Shown here in pieces: positions 45,703 to 53,904 of a DNA stretch of 64,000 bases (positions are counted from its first letter, which is position 1; each line of letters begins with the position of its first letter). The DNA lies in the NCBI RefSeq assembly GCF_910585425.1, contig NZ_CAJUCP010000019.1:1-64000 (forward strand). The letters run 5' to 3'. The DNA comes from an uncultured Acetatifactor sp. Lineage in GTDB: Bacteria; Bacillota; Clostridia; Lachnospirales; Lachnospiraceae. A program made the translations under genes and the position numbers. The notes under the pieces are model-generated. The model was not told the DNA's origin, did not search any database, and was given only the letters and a program-made list of their open reading frames with translations.

Positions 45703-46494
45703 TCATCTATTTTTTTCTAGTTTCTTTCCTGCATTTGCCGCCAGATCCTTTACCACTTCGCCCGCGATGATCAGCCCTGCCACGGACGGCACAAAGGCGA
45801 CGCTCCCCGGGATGCTGCGCCGTTTTGCGTCCCGGTTCTGGCCCTCTGCCTGGCGGCTTTCCATGGATTCTCCCTCATCGCAGCCGTCCCCCTCCGATTC
45901 TTTCGGGATGACGGGCAGTTCCTGGGAATACACCACTTTCAGGCTCTCCACGCCGCGCTTTTTCAGCTCCCGGCGCATGACCTTCGCCAGGGGGCAGACC
46001 TTTGTCTCATAGATGTCCGCCACCCGGAACGCAGCGGCATCCAGCTTGTTCCCGGCTCCCATGCTGCTGATGATGGGCGTATCGGTTTCCTTTGCCCGCA
46101 TTGCCAGCGCCAGCTTGGCGGTCACGGTATCCACCGCGTCTACTACATAGTCGTATTCTTCAAAAGGAAAGGATGAGGCGTTTTCCGGCAGGAAGAAGCA
46201 TTGGTGTACCGCGACCTCCGCCTCCGGGTTGATGTCCAGGATGCGCTCCCGCATCACGTCCACCTTACAGCGTCCAAGCGTGCTCCTGGCGGCTATGATC
46301 TGTCGGTTCAGGTTCGTCAGGCTTACCCTGTCGTCATCCACCAGGGCAAAAGCGCCGATGCCGCTGCGGGCAAGGGCCTCGCATACATGCCCGCCCACGC
46401 CGCCTATGCCGAACACGGCCACTCTCGATTCACGCAGCCGCTCCATCGCCGCTTTTCCCAACAGCAGCTGGGTCCTTGCAAACTGTCCTGTCAT
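45703..46494 (-). CDS. tcdA: tRNA threonylcarbamoyladenosine dehydratase
   Basis: A 263-residue ThiF/HesA-fold enzyme that cyclises t6A37 to ct6A in tRNAs reading ANN codons, using ATP. The N-terminus QFARTQLLLGKAAMERL and nucleotide motif VAVFGIGGVGGHVCEALARSG are typical of TcdA, as is the C-terminal SIPGSVAFVPSVAGLIIAGEVV. The frame opens at 46551, but family members start near 46494. Its catalytic-loop region carries an extra acidic stretch (EGDGCDEGESMES, about residues 205-220) not usual in the family. It lies just behind miaB, another tRNA modification gene. Confidence 0.9.
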   Translation of the reverse strand: MTGQFARTQLLLGKAAMERLRESRVAVFGIGGVGGHVCEALARSGIGAFALVDDDRVSLTNLNRQIIAARSTLGRCKVDVMRERILDINPEAEVAVHQCFFLPENASSFPFEEYDYVVDAVDTVTAKLALAMRAKETDTPIISSMGAGNKLDAAAFRVADIYETKVCPLAKVMRRELKKRGVESLKVVYSQELPVIPKESEGDGCDEGESMESRQAEGQNRDAKRRSIPGSVAFVPSVAGLIIAGEVVKDLAANAGKKLEKNR

Positions 46495-46572
46495 CTTCTT
46501 CCCGTCCCTGTCTCTCCGATTTATGCTGCGCGCTGAAAGGACGCCAGCCATGATTCTATTTTGCGCCTGTTT

Positions 46573-48201
46573 CTATTTTGCACCCGTTTCGTCCAAAATG
46601 CAATGCCCTATGTAATAAAATCCGTGGCACTCATCCAGGGACACCGGAACAATCTTTCCAATCATGGAAGCGTCCCCGGGCAGATGGACGATGGTGTTGT
46701 TGGACAGTCGGCCTGTGACCATGGGGACATTGTTCGCAGCGGAATGCTTGTCTTCCACCAAATTCTTTTCTTCCATGGAGTGCTTGTCTTCTATCGACTG
46801 CTTTTCTTCCACGGAATGCTTGTCTTTCATAGAATGCATCTCTTCCACGGAATGTCTTTCTTCCATGGAATGCCTGTCCTCCATGATTTCCTCAATCAGA
46901 GCATCCATGATCCGGCCCTGATATTTCGCCGCCTGTTCTCTGGCAGTGTCCTGGACTACTTTCAGGAGCCTGTCGAAGCCTTCCCTCACCTGCTCCGGCG
47001 GCACCTGGTTCTCCATGGCGGCCGCAGGCGTGCCGGTGCGCTTGGAGTAGATGAAGGTAAAGGCATTGTCGTATTTCACCCTGCGCACCATGTCGATGGT
47101 CTCCTCCAGATCCTCGGCTGTCTCTCCCGGGAATCCCACGATGATGTCGGTGGTGATGGCGATGTCGGGTATCTCCCTGCGGATGCGGTCTGCCAGCTCT
47201 ATGTACTGCTCCCTTGTATAGCGCCTGTTCATCTGCTGTAGGATCCTGGTGGAACCGGACTGCAGGGGCAGATGGAGGTGGCGGCAGATTTTCTTCGACT
47301 GCTTCATGACCGCTATCAGTTCCTCCGAGAGATCCTTGGGGTGGGAGGTCATGAAACGGATGCGCTCCAGCCCTTCAATCTGTTCCACCTTCCGCAGAAG
47401 CTGGGCAAAGGTGATGGGCTCGTCCAGGTTCTTTCCATAGGAATTCACGTTCTGCCCCAGCAGCATGACTTCCACCACGCCCTCCGCCACCAGGCGCTCT
47501 ATCTCCCGTATGATTTCCCCGGGTTCCCTGCTGCGCTCCCGCCCTCTCACATAGGGCACGATGCAATAGCTGCAGAAGTTGTTGCAGCCGAACATGATAT
47601 TGATGCCGGACTTGTACGGGTATTTGCGCTCTACCGGCAGATCTTCTACGATTTTATCCGTATCCTTCCAGATGTCGATCAGCATCCCTTCCGACTCGAA
47701 AGAGGCACAGAGGAGCTCCGCGAATTTATAGATATTGTGGGTACCGAAAATCAGGTCGATAAAGGAGTAGCTTTTCTTCAGTTTTTCGATTACCGTGGCT
47801 TCCTGCATCATGCAGCCGCAGAGGGCCACTTTCATCCGGGGATTGGCCTTTTTATACCGTTTCAGCACGCCCAGCCTGCCGTAGACCCGCTGGTTGGCAT
47901 TGTCCCGGACGGTGCAGGTATTGTAGATGACGAAGTCCGCCTGCTCGCTGTCGGTAGGGGAAAAGCCGATTGCTTCCAGGATGCCCAGGAGCTTTTCGGA
48001 GTCCCGGGCGTTCATCTGGCAGCCGAATGTGGTGACGCAGGCGGTGGGGGTGCGTCCGTTTTTTTCCTCAAAATCCTTCACCCATCCCCGGCACTTTGCC
48101 ATAAAGTAGTATTGCCTGGACGGTTCTTCTGTGGGCGGGTTTGAATTTATATTTATTTTATGTAAATCAATTTTATTGGAAATGCTTTCTTCCATAGACA
48201 T
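46573..48201 (-). CDS. miaB: tRNA-2-methylthio-N6-dimethylallyladenosine synthase with repeat insertion
   Basis: A radical-SAM methylthiotransferase, 542 residues from 48201 (start uncertain; the frame runs to 48267). N-terminal cluster cysteines are in CVTTFGCQMN, NTCTVRD and CGCMMQE. The radical-SAM motif is CNNFCSYC. The TRAM domain ends GRLSNNTIVHLPGD...GFYYIGHCIL. Between the helix after the SAM domain and the TRAM core lies an insertion of about 50 residues made of eight 6-residue repeats (HSMEEK, HSVEER and variants), encoded by 18-bp DNA repeats (46741-46884). The insertion is in a loop and probably tolerated. The same repeat opens the ABC exporter at 54425. Confidence 0.92.
   Translation of the reverse strand: MSMEESISNKIDLHKININSNPPTEEPSRQYYFMAKCRGWVKDFEEKNGRTPTACVTTFGCQMNARDSEKLLGILEAIGFSPTDSEQADFVIYNTCTVRDNANQRVYGRLGVLKRYKKANPRMKVALCGCMMQEATVIEKLKKSYSFIDLIFGTHNIYKFAELLCASFESEGMLIDIWKDTDKIVEDLPVERKYPYKSGINIMFGCNNFCSYCIVPYVRGRERSREPGEIIREIERLVAEGVVEVMLLGQNVNSYGKNLDEPITFAQLLRKVEQIEGLERIRFMTSHPKDLSEELIAVMKQSKKICRHLHLPLQSGSTRILQQMNRRYTREQYIELADRIRREIPDIAITTDIIVGFPGETAEDLEETIDMVRRVKYDNAFTFIYSKRTGTPAAAMENQVPPEQVREGFDRLLKVVQDTAREQAAKYQGRIMDALIEEIMEDRHSMEERHSVEEMHSMKDKHSVEEKQSIEDKHSMEEKNLVEDKHSAANNVPMVTGRLSNNTIVHLPGDASMIGKIVPVSLDECHGFYYIGHCILDETGAK
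46741..46884 (-). repeat. Eight 18-bp tandem repeats inside miaB
   Basis: Minus-strand units close to CATTCCATGGAAGAAAAG, one per six codons (HSMEEK type). Units differ by 1-5 bases. A single similar unit lies at the 5' end of the gene (48178-48199), and six more lie at 56346-56436. Confidence 0.85.
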
Positions 48202-48259
48202 TTTCTCTTGACTTTCTTCCCTTTCTAATAAACATGTATTCCGTTTCCAGAATGTCTTG

Positions 48260-48796
48260 TCACTCAAATTCCTTCACTAATTCATAGGAATAATGGTAGA
48301 TGCTTGCAAATAGTTCCTCATCGTAAGCGTCTTCTTCCCAGCGGCTTTCTTCCTCTTCCTCGCTCATATCCTCCGGCCAGAGATATTCCTCCCGAAGCAT
48401 GTCCGAAAACAGCGGCAGGAATCCCTCATCCTCCGTCTCCTCCATCATATCATGAAAGCATTGTGCAATCAGGTGGAATAAGTCCTCCAGTTCCTCCGCA
48501 AGCCAATCGGCATTGCCGCTTTCGTCCCGCTTCGCCGCTGCCCGATAGATGCGCACGAGGAAAATCAGCGCAAAGGGCGTAGAATGCCATAATGTCCCCT
48601 GGTGCTCAATACAGTTTCCAATCTCGCCGAACGCACGTTCCATCTTTTCACGGTCTGCCATCTCGTCAAGTATAGCGAGATATTCCGGAAAATCCGCCGC
48701 TCGACCGTATGCGGTGGTCAATTTGCCCCACGGCACATCCTCCATCTTGATACTGTCGATAAACTTTTCATTTGAATCCGTCCCTGTTTTTCCCAT
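48260..48796 (-). CDS. HEAT-repeat/immunity-like protein
   Basis: A 178-residue acidic, helical protein. The N-terminal part WGKLTTAYGRAADFPEYLAILDE followed by CIEHQGTLWHSTPFALIFLVRIY resembles bacterial HEAT-like proteins, often found as immunity-type genes beside toxins (recognised from memory; moderate confidence). The C-terminus is Glu-rich. The open frame extends to 48871 into an APH-like remnant (ALVHNDFSCGN), so I place the start at the ATG at 48796 after GGAGGAACAGGG. It precedes miaB without gap and may be co-transcribed with it. No toxin gene is visible. Confidence 0.55.
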   Translation of the reverse strand: MGKTGTDSNEKFIDSIKMEDVPWGKLTTAYGRAADFPEYLAILDEMADREKMERAFGEIGNCIEHQGTLWHSTPFALIFLVRIYRAAAKRDESGNADWLAEELEDLFHLIAQCFHDMMEETEDEGFLPLFSDMLREEYLWPEDMSEEEEESRWEEDAYDEELFASIYHYSYELVKEFE

Positions 48797-48814
48797 CTTT
48801 CCCTGTTCCTCCAT

Positions 48815-48952
48815 ACCTTGATTTCCACAGCTGAAATCATTATGTACAAGCGCCTTTCTGACATCAAGCAAATCCTTATTTGAAAAAATGCGGCTATACA
48901 GGCCGTTCAGCTTCGCCTTTGTCTTATCGTCCAGCTCATTTTCCGTCAGCTT
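48815..48952 (-). pseudogene. APH(2'')-like phosphotransferase remnant
   Basis: Out of frame with the AAC gene just upstream, this frame reads KLTENELDDKTKAKLNGLY and then KALVHNDFSCGN. The HNDFSCGN block corresponds to the catalytic loop (HxDxxxxN type) of APH(2'')-Ia, where the known enzyme has HNDFSCNH. The stretch before it matches the helix preceding that loop. About 110 residues of the N-lobe and hinge are missing between the AAC gene's end and this piece, and everything after the loop is gone. Confidence 0.7.
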
Positions 48953-49662
48953 CCCCAGTCTGCTTTTGGAAATTTGAATATGATATTGTCGTTGATTTCA
49001 TATGCATCGCAGTCATTCCCGCTGCCAATCAACTGGACGCTGTCAACTTTTATGTCCTTAAAACTGCTTTCTATCAGGAAGCGGACTGCCTGAATATTCT
49101 TGCCATTGTCCCTATAGCGATACTCCATTAGATAGCAGTCTCTCATTTTGCCCTCGTGCAGCTCATGTTCCGGTAGGCTCTTTATGATTCGGAATCCGGC
49201 TTTTTGATAACATTTGATTGCCCTGACGTTATCCTGATGGGGATCCAGAATCACGGCATCCGCCCCCTTTTCTTCCCTTAAGTATTTCAGAACGATTCTC
49301 AGATACTCCGTCCCAATCCCTCTGTTCCAGTAATCAGGCTCCCCGATGAACTGGTCGATGCCGTATACCGTCTCATTTCGGTTCTCATATCCGTATTCTT
49401 CGTAGGCTTCACCTGTAATGCTATATATCTGCCCATATCCAATGGGCTTACCGTCGTATTCCAGTATGACTTTTATCACATTTCCGCCATCTTCTTCATC
49501 CTCCTCAAAAAAATCTTCCTGTATCAGCTCCGGCGTATATCTCTTGTCTCTCCCCTCATAGAACTCCAGCACGCGCATATCCGTCATCCATTTGAGCAGC
49601 ACTGCGGCATCATCGGAAGCCATGGTTCTTATCCTGATTTTATCCTGTATGATATCCAGCAT
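48946..49662 (-). CDS. AAC(6')-like aminoglycoside acetyltransferase with truncated APH(2'') tail
   Basis: 238 residues. The N-terminal 190 residues form a GNAT domain closely following the AAC(6')-Ie half of the bifunctional enzyme AAC(6')-Ie-APH(2'')-Ia: RVLEFYEGRDKRYT, PIGYGQIY, DQFIGEPDYWNRGIGTEY, AVILDPHQDN and LPEHELHEGK. Acetyl-CoA binding is at WNRGIGTEYL. From residue 195 the linker and first strands of the APH half begin (VDSVQLIGSGNDCDAYEINDNIIFKFPK), then the frame stops. The acetyltransferase half looks intact. The phosphotransferase half continues as a remnant in another frame at 48815-48952. Confidence 0.85.
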   Translation of the reverse strand: MLDIIQDKIRIRTMASDDAAVLLKWMTDMRVLEFYEGRDKRYTPELIQEDFFEEDEEDGGNVIKVILEYDGKPIGYGQIYSITGEAYEEYGYENRNETVYGIDQFIGEPDYWNRGIGTEYLRIVLKYLREEKGADAVILDPHQDNVRAIKCYQKAGFRIIKSLPEHELHEGKMRDCYLMEYRYRDNGKNIQAVRFLIESSFKDIKVDSVQLIGSGNDCDAYEINDNIIFKFPKADWGS

Positions 49663-49700
49663 TCCTCAGCGGGCGGGGCGGCCCGACTTTTCACTTCCTT

Positions 49701-49773
49701 TCATATATCAAGTCCACACCTGGTAAAGCCGAGCTTCTCAATCACTCTCTGCATGGCCAGGTTGTCTTCCCCT
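49701..49773 (-). pseudogene. C-terminal remnant of a GNAT acetyltransferase
   Basis: Directly after the stop of the AAA ATPase gene the minus strand encodes EDNLAMQRVIEKLGFTRCGL and then stops after three more residues. The pattern NxAxxRVIEKLGF is the C-terminal motif of RimJ/RimL-type acetyltransferases. No upstream part is present, so this is a fragment cut off by the ATPase gene. Confidence 0.65.
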
Positions 49774-49775
49774 GA

Positions 49776-51527
49776 TTACCCTCTCCCAATCAGCACACTG
49801 CTCCCCTCAAAAGCAAAGCCGTATTTCCTGATTCGTTCCGGCGCTATACCTCTGCTTAGCAGAGCCGTCTCGTACTGCTTCTCCTCAATCTGCTGCAAGG
49901 CCGACCTGACGCCGTCCTCCAAAGTCTCCTTTGGCTTTTCGCCAACTACCTTGAACTCGATGACAAAGGCTATGTCTCCGTCTTTCTTTGGCTCCAGCAT
50001 GATATCGTACCTACCCAGACCGCTTTCGCGGTTAGAAGTCACGATATACCGGTTCTGCAGCTCTGCCAGCAGCCCCAGCACAAAACCATGATAGAACTTT
50101 GATACTAGAATCATCTCTTCGATTCTAGTATAGAACCGCTCCGGCTGGGCTTTCGCCGAGGGCTTCTTCCCGGTGTCGAAGCTGCTGAACATTTCGCCGG
50201 AGACCTCGTTCATATATACATTCATGCCCTCCAGATCATCAGAAAGCAGCGCCTGCAGAAAGGCATTGTGCTCCATGCGGCAGCCTCCGAACCACCCCCT
50301 GATCATATGCAGGAACATGATGCGGACTTCCAGATTGGTCAGCTTCAGCTCATACTCCATCTCCAGGCATTCCGTGTTGAACTCCGCCTGCACTGCTTTT
50401 AAATATCCGCTGGCGAGCAGCAGGCTCCAAACCGCCTCCTCACCCTGATTCAGCTCACTGAATACAACCTGCTCGTCAAGCAGGGTACGGAAAGTCCTTC
50501 CCTGCAACAGCCCTTCCATCACTGTCTTAAGCTTCGGGCTGCCCTCCCGAATCAGTTTTCCTGCCAGGCTGTTGGAACTGGTGTTCACCCAGTAGGCCCC
50601 CACATTCCCTTTATCTAAAAAATTTATAATAGACCACGGATTATATATATCTGTCCGGTTTCCGAAGACAAATCCATCATACCACTGCTTTACTTCCTCT
50701 CTCCGGTCAGACAGGCCGAATTCATCCAGCGCAGCAAAAACCTCTTCTTCAGTAAACCCGAAACTGTCCGTATATTTTTTCGAAGTAACTGTTACGACTT
50801 CCAAATTATTTAAATCGGAGAACATAGACTCCCTGCTCACTCTCGTAATCCCTGTCATGACAGCCCGCTCCATAAAGGGATTCGTCTTGAAAGTAGCATT
50901 GAACAGGCTTCTGGAAAAAGTCACCAGCTCATCCCAGTATCCCCCTACATAAGCCTCATGCATGGGCGTGTCATATTCATCCAGAAGAATGATGACCTTC
51001 TTGCCATAATACCGGCACATATACTCCGACAGATGATAAAGCGCAGAAGTGGCATCGGCATTGTTGACATCCGGTTTCAACACCCGGTCGAAATATTCCC
51101 TGTCCAGATCCGAAAGCACCTCGCTTGACCTCAGGTAGTAATGGCTGCTATAAAGGCTCCTCAAAATATCGCACAGCATCGCCCGTGCATCCGGAAAGTT
51201 CGCCTCCTTCACCCTGGCAAAGGATACGCTGAGCACCGGATAAGTGCCCTGGAGCGCCCTGTACGCCTCATCCTTCCAGATGGAGAGCCCTTCGAATATC
51301 TCGCCCTGCCCGGCGTATGCCACGGAAAAGAACTGTTCCAGCATGCTCATGGTCAGGGTCTTGCCAAAACGGCGCGGGCGGGTAATCAGGGTCACATCGT
51401 CCCTGCTCTCCCACCACTCCCTGATAAAATCCGTCTTATCCACGTAAAAGCAATTGTTCGTGACCACCTTTGCGAAATCCTGTATCCCGATACCAACTGT
51501 CCGTGGAATGCTTTTCTTCCATTCCAT
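49776..51527 (-). CDS. AAA ATPase with PD-(D/E)XK nuclease-like C-terminus (DUF1703 type)
   Basis: 583 residues from the ATG at 51527 (AAGGAGGCGCTT upstream). The N-terminal AAA-ATPase_like domain reads GIQDFAKVVTNNCFYVDKTDFIREW...TRPRRFGKTLTMSMLEQFF (Walker A RRFGKT), with Walker B VIILLDEYDTP. The C-terminal DUF1703 domain has GRYDIMLEPKKDGDIAFVIEFKV, matching the D...ExK core of PD-(D/E)XK nucleases. These genes are often multi-copy in gut Lachnospiraceae and Bacteroidetes and behave as if mobile. Role unknown, possibly defence or selfish. It abuts a GNAT remnant. Confidence 0.9.
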   Translation of the reverse strand: MEWKKSIPRTVGIGIQDFAKVVTNNCFYVDKTDFIREWWESRDDVTLITRPRRFGKTLTMSMLEQFFSVAYAGQGEIFEGLSIWKDEAYRALQGTYPVLSVSFARVKEANFPDARAMLCDILRSLYSSHYYLRSSEVLSDLDREYFDRVLKPDVNNADATSALYHLSEYMCRYYGKKVIILLDEYDTPMHEAYVGGYWDELVTFSRSLFNATFKTNPFMERAVMTGITRVSRESMFSDLNNLEVVTVTSKKYTDSFGFTEEEVFAALDEFGLSDRREEVKQWYDGFVFGNRTDIYNPWSIINFLDKGNVGAYWVNTSSNSLAGKLIREGSPKLKTVMEGLLQGRTFRTLLDEQVVFSELNQGEEAVWSLLLASGYLKAVQAEFNTECLEMEYELKLTNLEVRIMFLHMIRGWFGGCRMEHNAFLQALLSDDLEGMNVYMNEVSGEMFSSFDTGKKPSAKAQPERFYTRIEEMILVSKFYHGFVLGLLAELQNRYIVTSNRESGLGRYDIMLEPKKDGDIAFVIEFKVVGEKPKETLEDGVRSALQQIEEKQYETALLSRGIAPERIRKYGFAFEGSSVLIGRG

Positions 51528-51605
51528 AAGCGCCTCCTTCCGCAAAATCCCTGCCCGGAACCCACCGCTGCAGCTTTCGCCATCCGTCCGTCCTCTGTAT
51601 TTCCT

Positions 51606-51634
51606 AGTATAACGGATTATCCGAGCCATTACAA
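51606..51634 (-). promoter_or_regulatory. Promoter of the AAA ATPase gene
   Basis: Minus-strand TTGTAA (51629-51634), 17-nt spacer, TATACT (51606-51611), about 80 nt upstream of the ATG. The -35 box overlaps the direct repeat at 51628-51651. Confidence 0.55.
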
Positions 51635-51755
51635 TGATAATCTGCATACAATTTCAAAAACCACAATTTCAAAAACAAACCCGGAAGCCGCCCCGGGAAA
51701 TCCCACTGGGCGGCTTTTTTTATGACGGCTATTACAATGATAGTCTTACATACAA
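51628..51755. repeat. Imperfect 24-bp direct repeats flanking a terminator-like hairpin
   Basis: ATTACAATGATAATCTGCAT plus ACAA (51628-51651) recurs as ATTACAATGATAGTCTTACA plus TACAA (51731-51755), about 80 bp apart. The hairpin AAGCCGCCC/GGGCGGCTT with a plus-strand T-run (51685-51721) lies between them. Together they mark the edge of the ATPase gene and could be an insertion footprint. Confidence 0.6.
51685..51721 (+). terminator. Terminator-like hairpin between blaR1 and the ATPase gene
   Basis: AAGCCGCCC (51685-51693) pairs with GGGCGGCTT (51708-51716), followed by a T-run on the plus strand. No plus-strand gene lies before it. On the minus strand the stem follows blaR1 but its T-tract is interrupted, so it may act in both directions or be a relic. 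Confidence 0.6.
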
Positions 51756-51756
51756 C

Positions 51757-53904
51757 TCAGGACGCGCCTGCCGGCACGATGGAAATACTGCCTTTCACCT
51801 CCTTCAGCGTGTCGTACGTAGCCTGGATGTACAGTTTAAAAGTTCCGGGCTTTATCGGAGGCTCGACGGTAAACTCCGCGGTACATTTCAGCGGTTCATC
51901 CTCCTGCCGCAGATTGTGCGCGGCCCAGTATACCGTGTTCTTCTCGCCCCTGTCGAAGAAGACCGTCATTCCCGTTCCTGTCTCCGCTGAAATGTCATAC
52001 CTGATCCGGTCCCCAAAGGCCAGCGTGTATTCCCCCAGGCAGACAGACTCCCCTGCCGTTATGGTATCCAAATCCACAGGGATGGTTTCCGCATCGGCTT
52101 CATCGTCCGGATCCTCCCCGATTTCACCCAGCAGTTCCGCCACTTCCGCCTCCGTCATATAGGCAACGCCTGTGATTTCATTCTCATCATTGCGCAGGAT
52201 CCTGATATTGACGGTTCCCTCCGGATTCATACTCAGCGTGTAAAAGGCTTTGCCGGGACGCATATCCAAAAAGATGTCCACAAGCTGCTCCCGGTAGTAA
52301 TAATCCTTTCCGTCCATTGTAACGCCTGCCGCCCGGTATTCCGCCTTCTGCGCTTCGTCCCATGCTTCCTCCTGCGCTTCCTTCAGCTCGTCATATTCCT
52401 CGTCCCGGTCCAGGGCATCAAACAGGACGGACTGGAAAGATATGTCCCCGTCCTCCAGGGCCCTGTCCAGCCAGGCCAGCAATGTCTCCTCGCTCATGTG
52501 CGGTGCCAGCACGGAGAAAAAAGCAATCTCCCCATCCTCATATATCCGCTCCGCCAAATTCCGGATTGCGGCGCAGTCCTCCTCCGCCACAGCGACAGCG
52601 GCCCCCATGAACGCGATCTCCCCATCCGCGTAAATCCTGTCCAGCCACTCGCCCTGTTCCGCCTCGTCCAGCCTGCAGAACGCCAATTGAAACAACGGCA
52701 GGCTGTACGCTTCATAGCCCTTCTCCGCCATCTGAGAATACTGGATGCCGACCCCATCCATGTCCCCCTGCCCGCCCTTTTCCGCCCGGGGACTGACTGC
52801 CTGTGAATCATATGCCGCCGGATTGCCGCCCGCGGGACTGCCTGCCTGGACAACGGGATAAACGCCGATGAAAGCCGCCCCGGATATCACCAGCAGCGTC
52901 AGCGCCCCCGTCAGAAACCGCATCGCCTTTGACTTCTCCCTGAAATTCACGATAGCGCTCAACCTCTCTTTCAACAGCCGTTTATTTTCGCCTAACGTGA
53001 CGGCTCCCGGGTTTTCCCGGTATCTCCAGACCGCCGCCATGGCGTCCAGCAGGGTCTGTCCATAATCCTGTGCGTTTTCGTACCCCATTCTGGCCAGGAC
53101 AGCTTCATCGCAGGAAAATTCGCACGCTCTTGTGATCTCCCGGCCCATCAGATGGACAAGCGGGTTGAACCAGTGCAGACAGACCGTAAACTGCACCAGC
53201 CATTTGTAGAACATATCCCGCCGCCTATAGTGCGTCAGCTCATGCATGAGGATGTACTGAAAATTCTTTTCAGAAACATCTGTACCTGGCAGCACGATAC
53301 ATGGACGGAAAAAGCCGATCAGCAGCGGAGAAGAGACCAGTGGATTGACCCATAAATCAATAGGCCTTTTTACGGATGCCTGCTCCGCCGCCATGGAAAG
53401 CCGGTCCAGCATTTCCATGTCAGAAACAGGGACGGATCCGGCTTTGATATACCGTATAAAGCCCTGGTAGATGGTCGCCTTTCGTATCATCAGCCCCAGC
53501 GCGGCCATCAGCCAGACCAGCCAGATGTGGTCCATCAGCAGCGTCCCAATGTCCTGAAACGGGTGGAACGCTGCAGAATCGCCTACCGGGCTGTCCCCAT
53601 GCACATTATCCGTTCCTCTCCCCGCGGCAGGGGCCGGAATGCTTTCCGGAGCGTCCGGCAGGGACTGTTGCCGCAGCGGGACAGTCCGGGCGACGGCACG
53701 GTCCACAGCCTGATAGGTTCTTCCCAGCAGGCTTGCCTCCGGCCCGAAAGGAAGCAGCAGCCGCAAAACCACAACGGCCCAGATGTAATACTGCCACTGT
53801 CGATTGATTTTGTCTTTCAGGAATCTTTTTCCCAAAAGCAGGAACAATATGAGCAGACTGCCGGAAAAAGACATGGACAGGAATAGCTTCAAAATCTGGT
53901 TCAT
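51757..53904 (-). CDS. blaR1: BlaR1/MecR1-type M56 membrane metalloprotease sensor
   Basis: 715 residues. N-terminal membrane helices (about 5-25, 38-55, 122-142) are followed by a zinc protease domain with HELTH at 221-225 and a further helix near 330-352. The extracellular part (355-715) is not the penicillin-binding domain of true BlaR1. It has three helical repeats of about 33 residues (WLDRIYADGEIAF, LAERIYEDGEIAF, WLDRALEDGDISF) and then an acidic beta-rich region. So it likely senses something other than beta-lactams. It presumably inactivates BlaI upon sensing. Its start overlaps the blaI stop by 4 nt. Confidence 0.88.
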   Translation of the reverse strand: MNQILKLFLSMSFSGSLLILFLLLGKRFLKDKINRQWQYYIWAVVVLRLLLPFGPEASLLGRTYQAVDRAVARTVPLRQQSLPDAPESIPAPAAGRGTDNVHGDSPVGDSAAFHPFQDIGTLLMDHIWLVWLMAALGLMIRKATIYQGFIRYIKAGSVPVSDMEMLDRLSMAAEQASVKRPIDLWVNPLVSSPLLIGFFRPCIVLPGTDVSEKNFQYILMHELTHYRRRDMFYKWLVQFTVCLHWFNPLVHLMGREITRACEFSCDEAVLARMGYENAQDYGQTLLDAMAAVWRYRENPGAVTLGENKRLLKERLSAIVNFREKSKAMRFLTGALTLLVISGAAFIGVYPVVQAGSPAGGNPAAYDSQAVSPRAEKGGQGDMDGVGIQYSQMAEKGYEAYSLPLFQLAFCRLDEAEQGEWLDRIYADGEIAFMGAAVAVAEEDCAAIRNLAERIYEDGEIAFFSVLAPHMSEETLLAWLDRALEDGDISFQSVLFDALDRDEEYDELKEAQEEAWDEAQKAEYRAAGVTMDGKDYYYREQLVDIFLDMRPGKAFYTLSMNPEGTVNIRILRNDENEITGVAYMTEAEVAELLGEIGEDPDDEADAETIPVDLDTITAGESVCLGEYTLAFGDRIRYDISAETGTGMTVFFDRGEKNTVYWAAHNLRQEDEPLKCTAEFTVEPPIKPGTFKLYIQATYDTLKEVKGSISIVPAGAS

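Noticed and set aside
46741..46884. CRISPR-like look of the regular 18-bp repeats
   Set aside because: The units are contiguous without spacers and keep the miaB reading frame.
51757..53904. True beta-lactam sensor BlaR1
   Set aside because: The extracellular part lacks a recognisable transpeptidase fold (no SxxK in a suitable context) and holds helical repeats instead.
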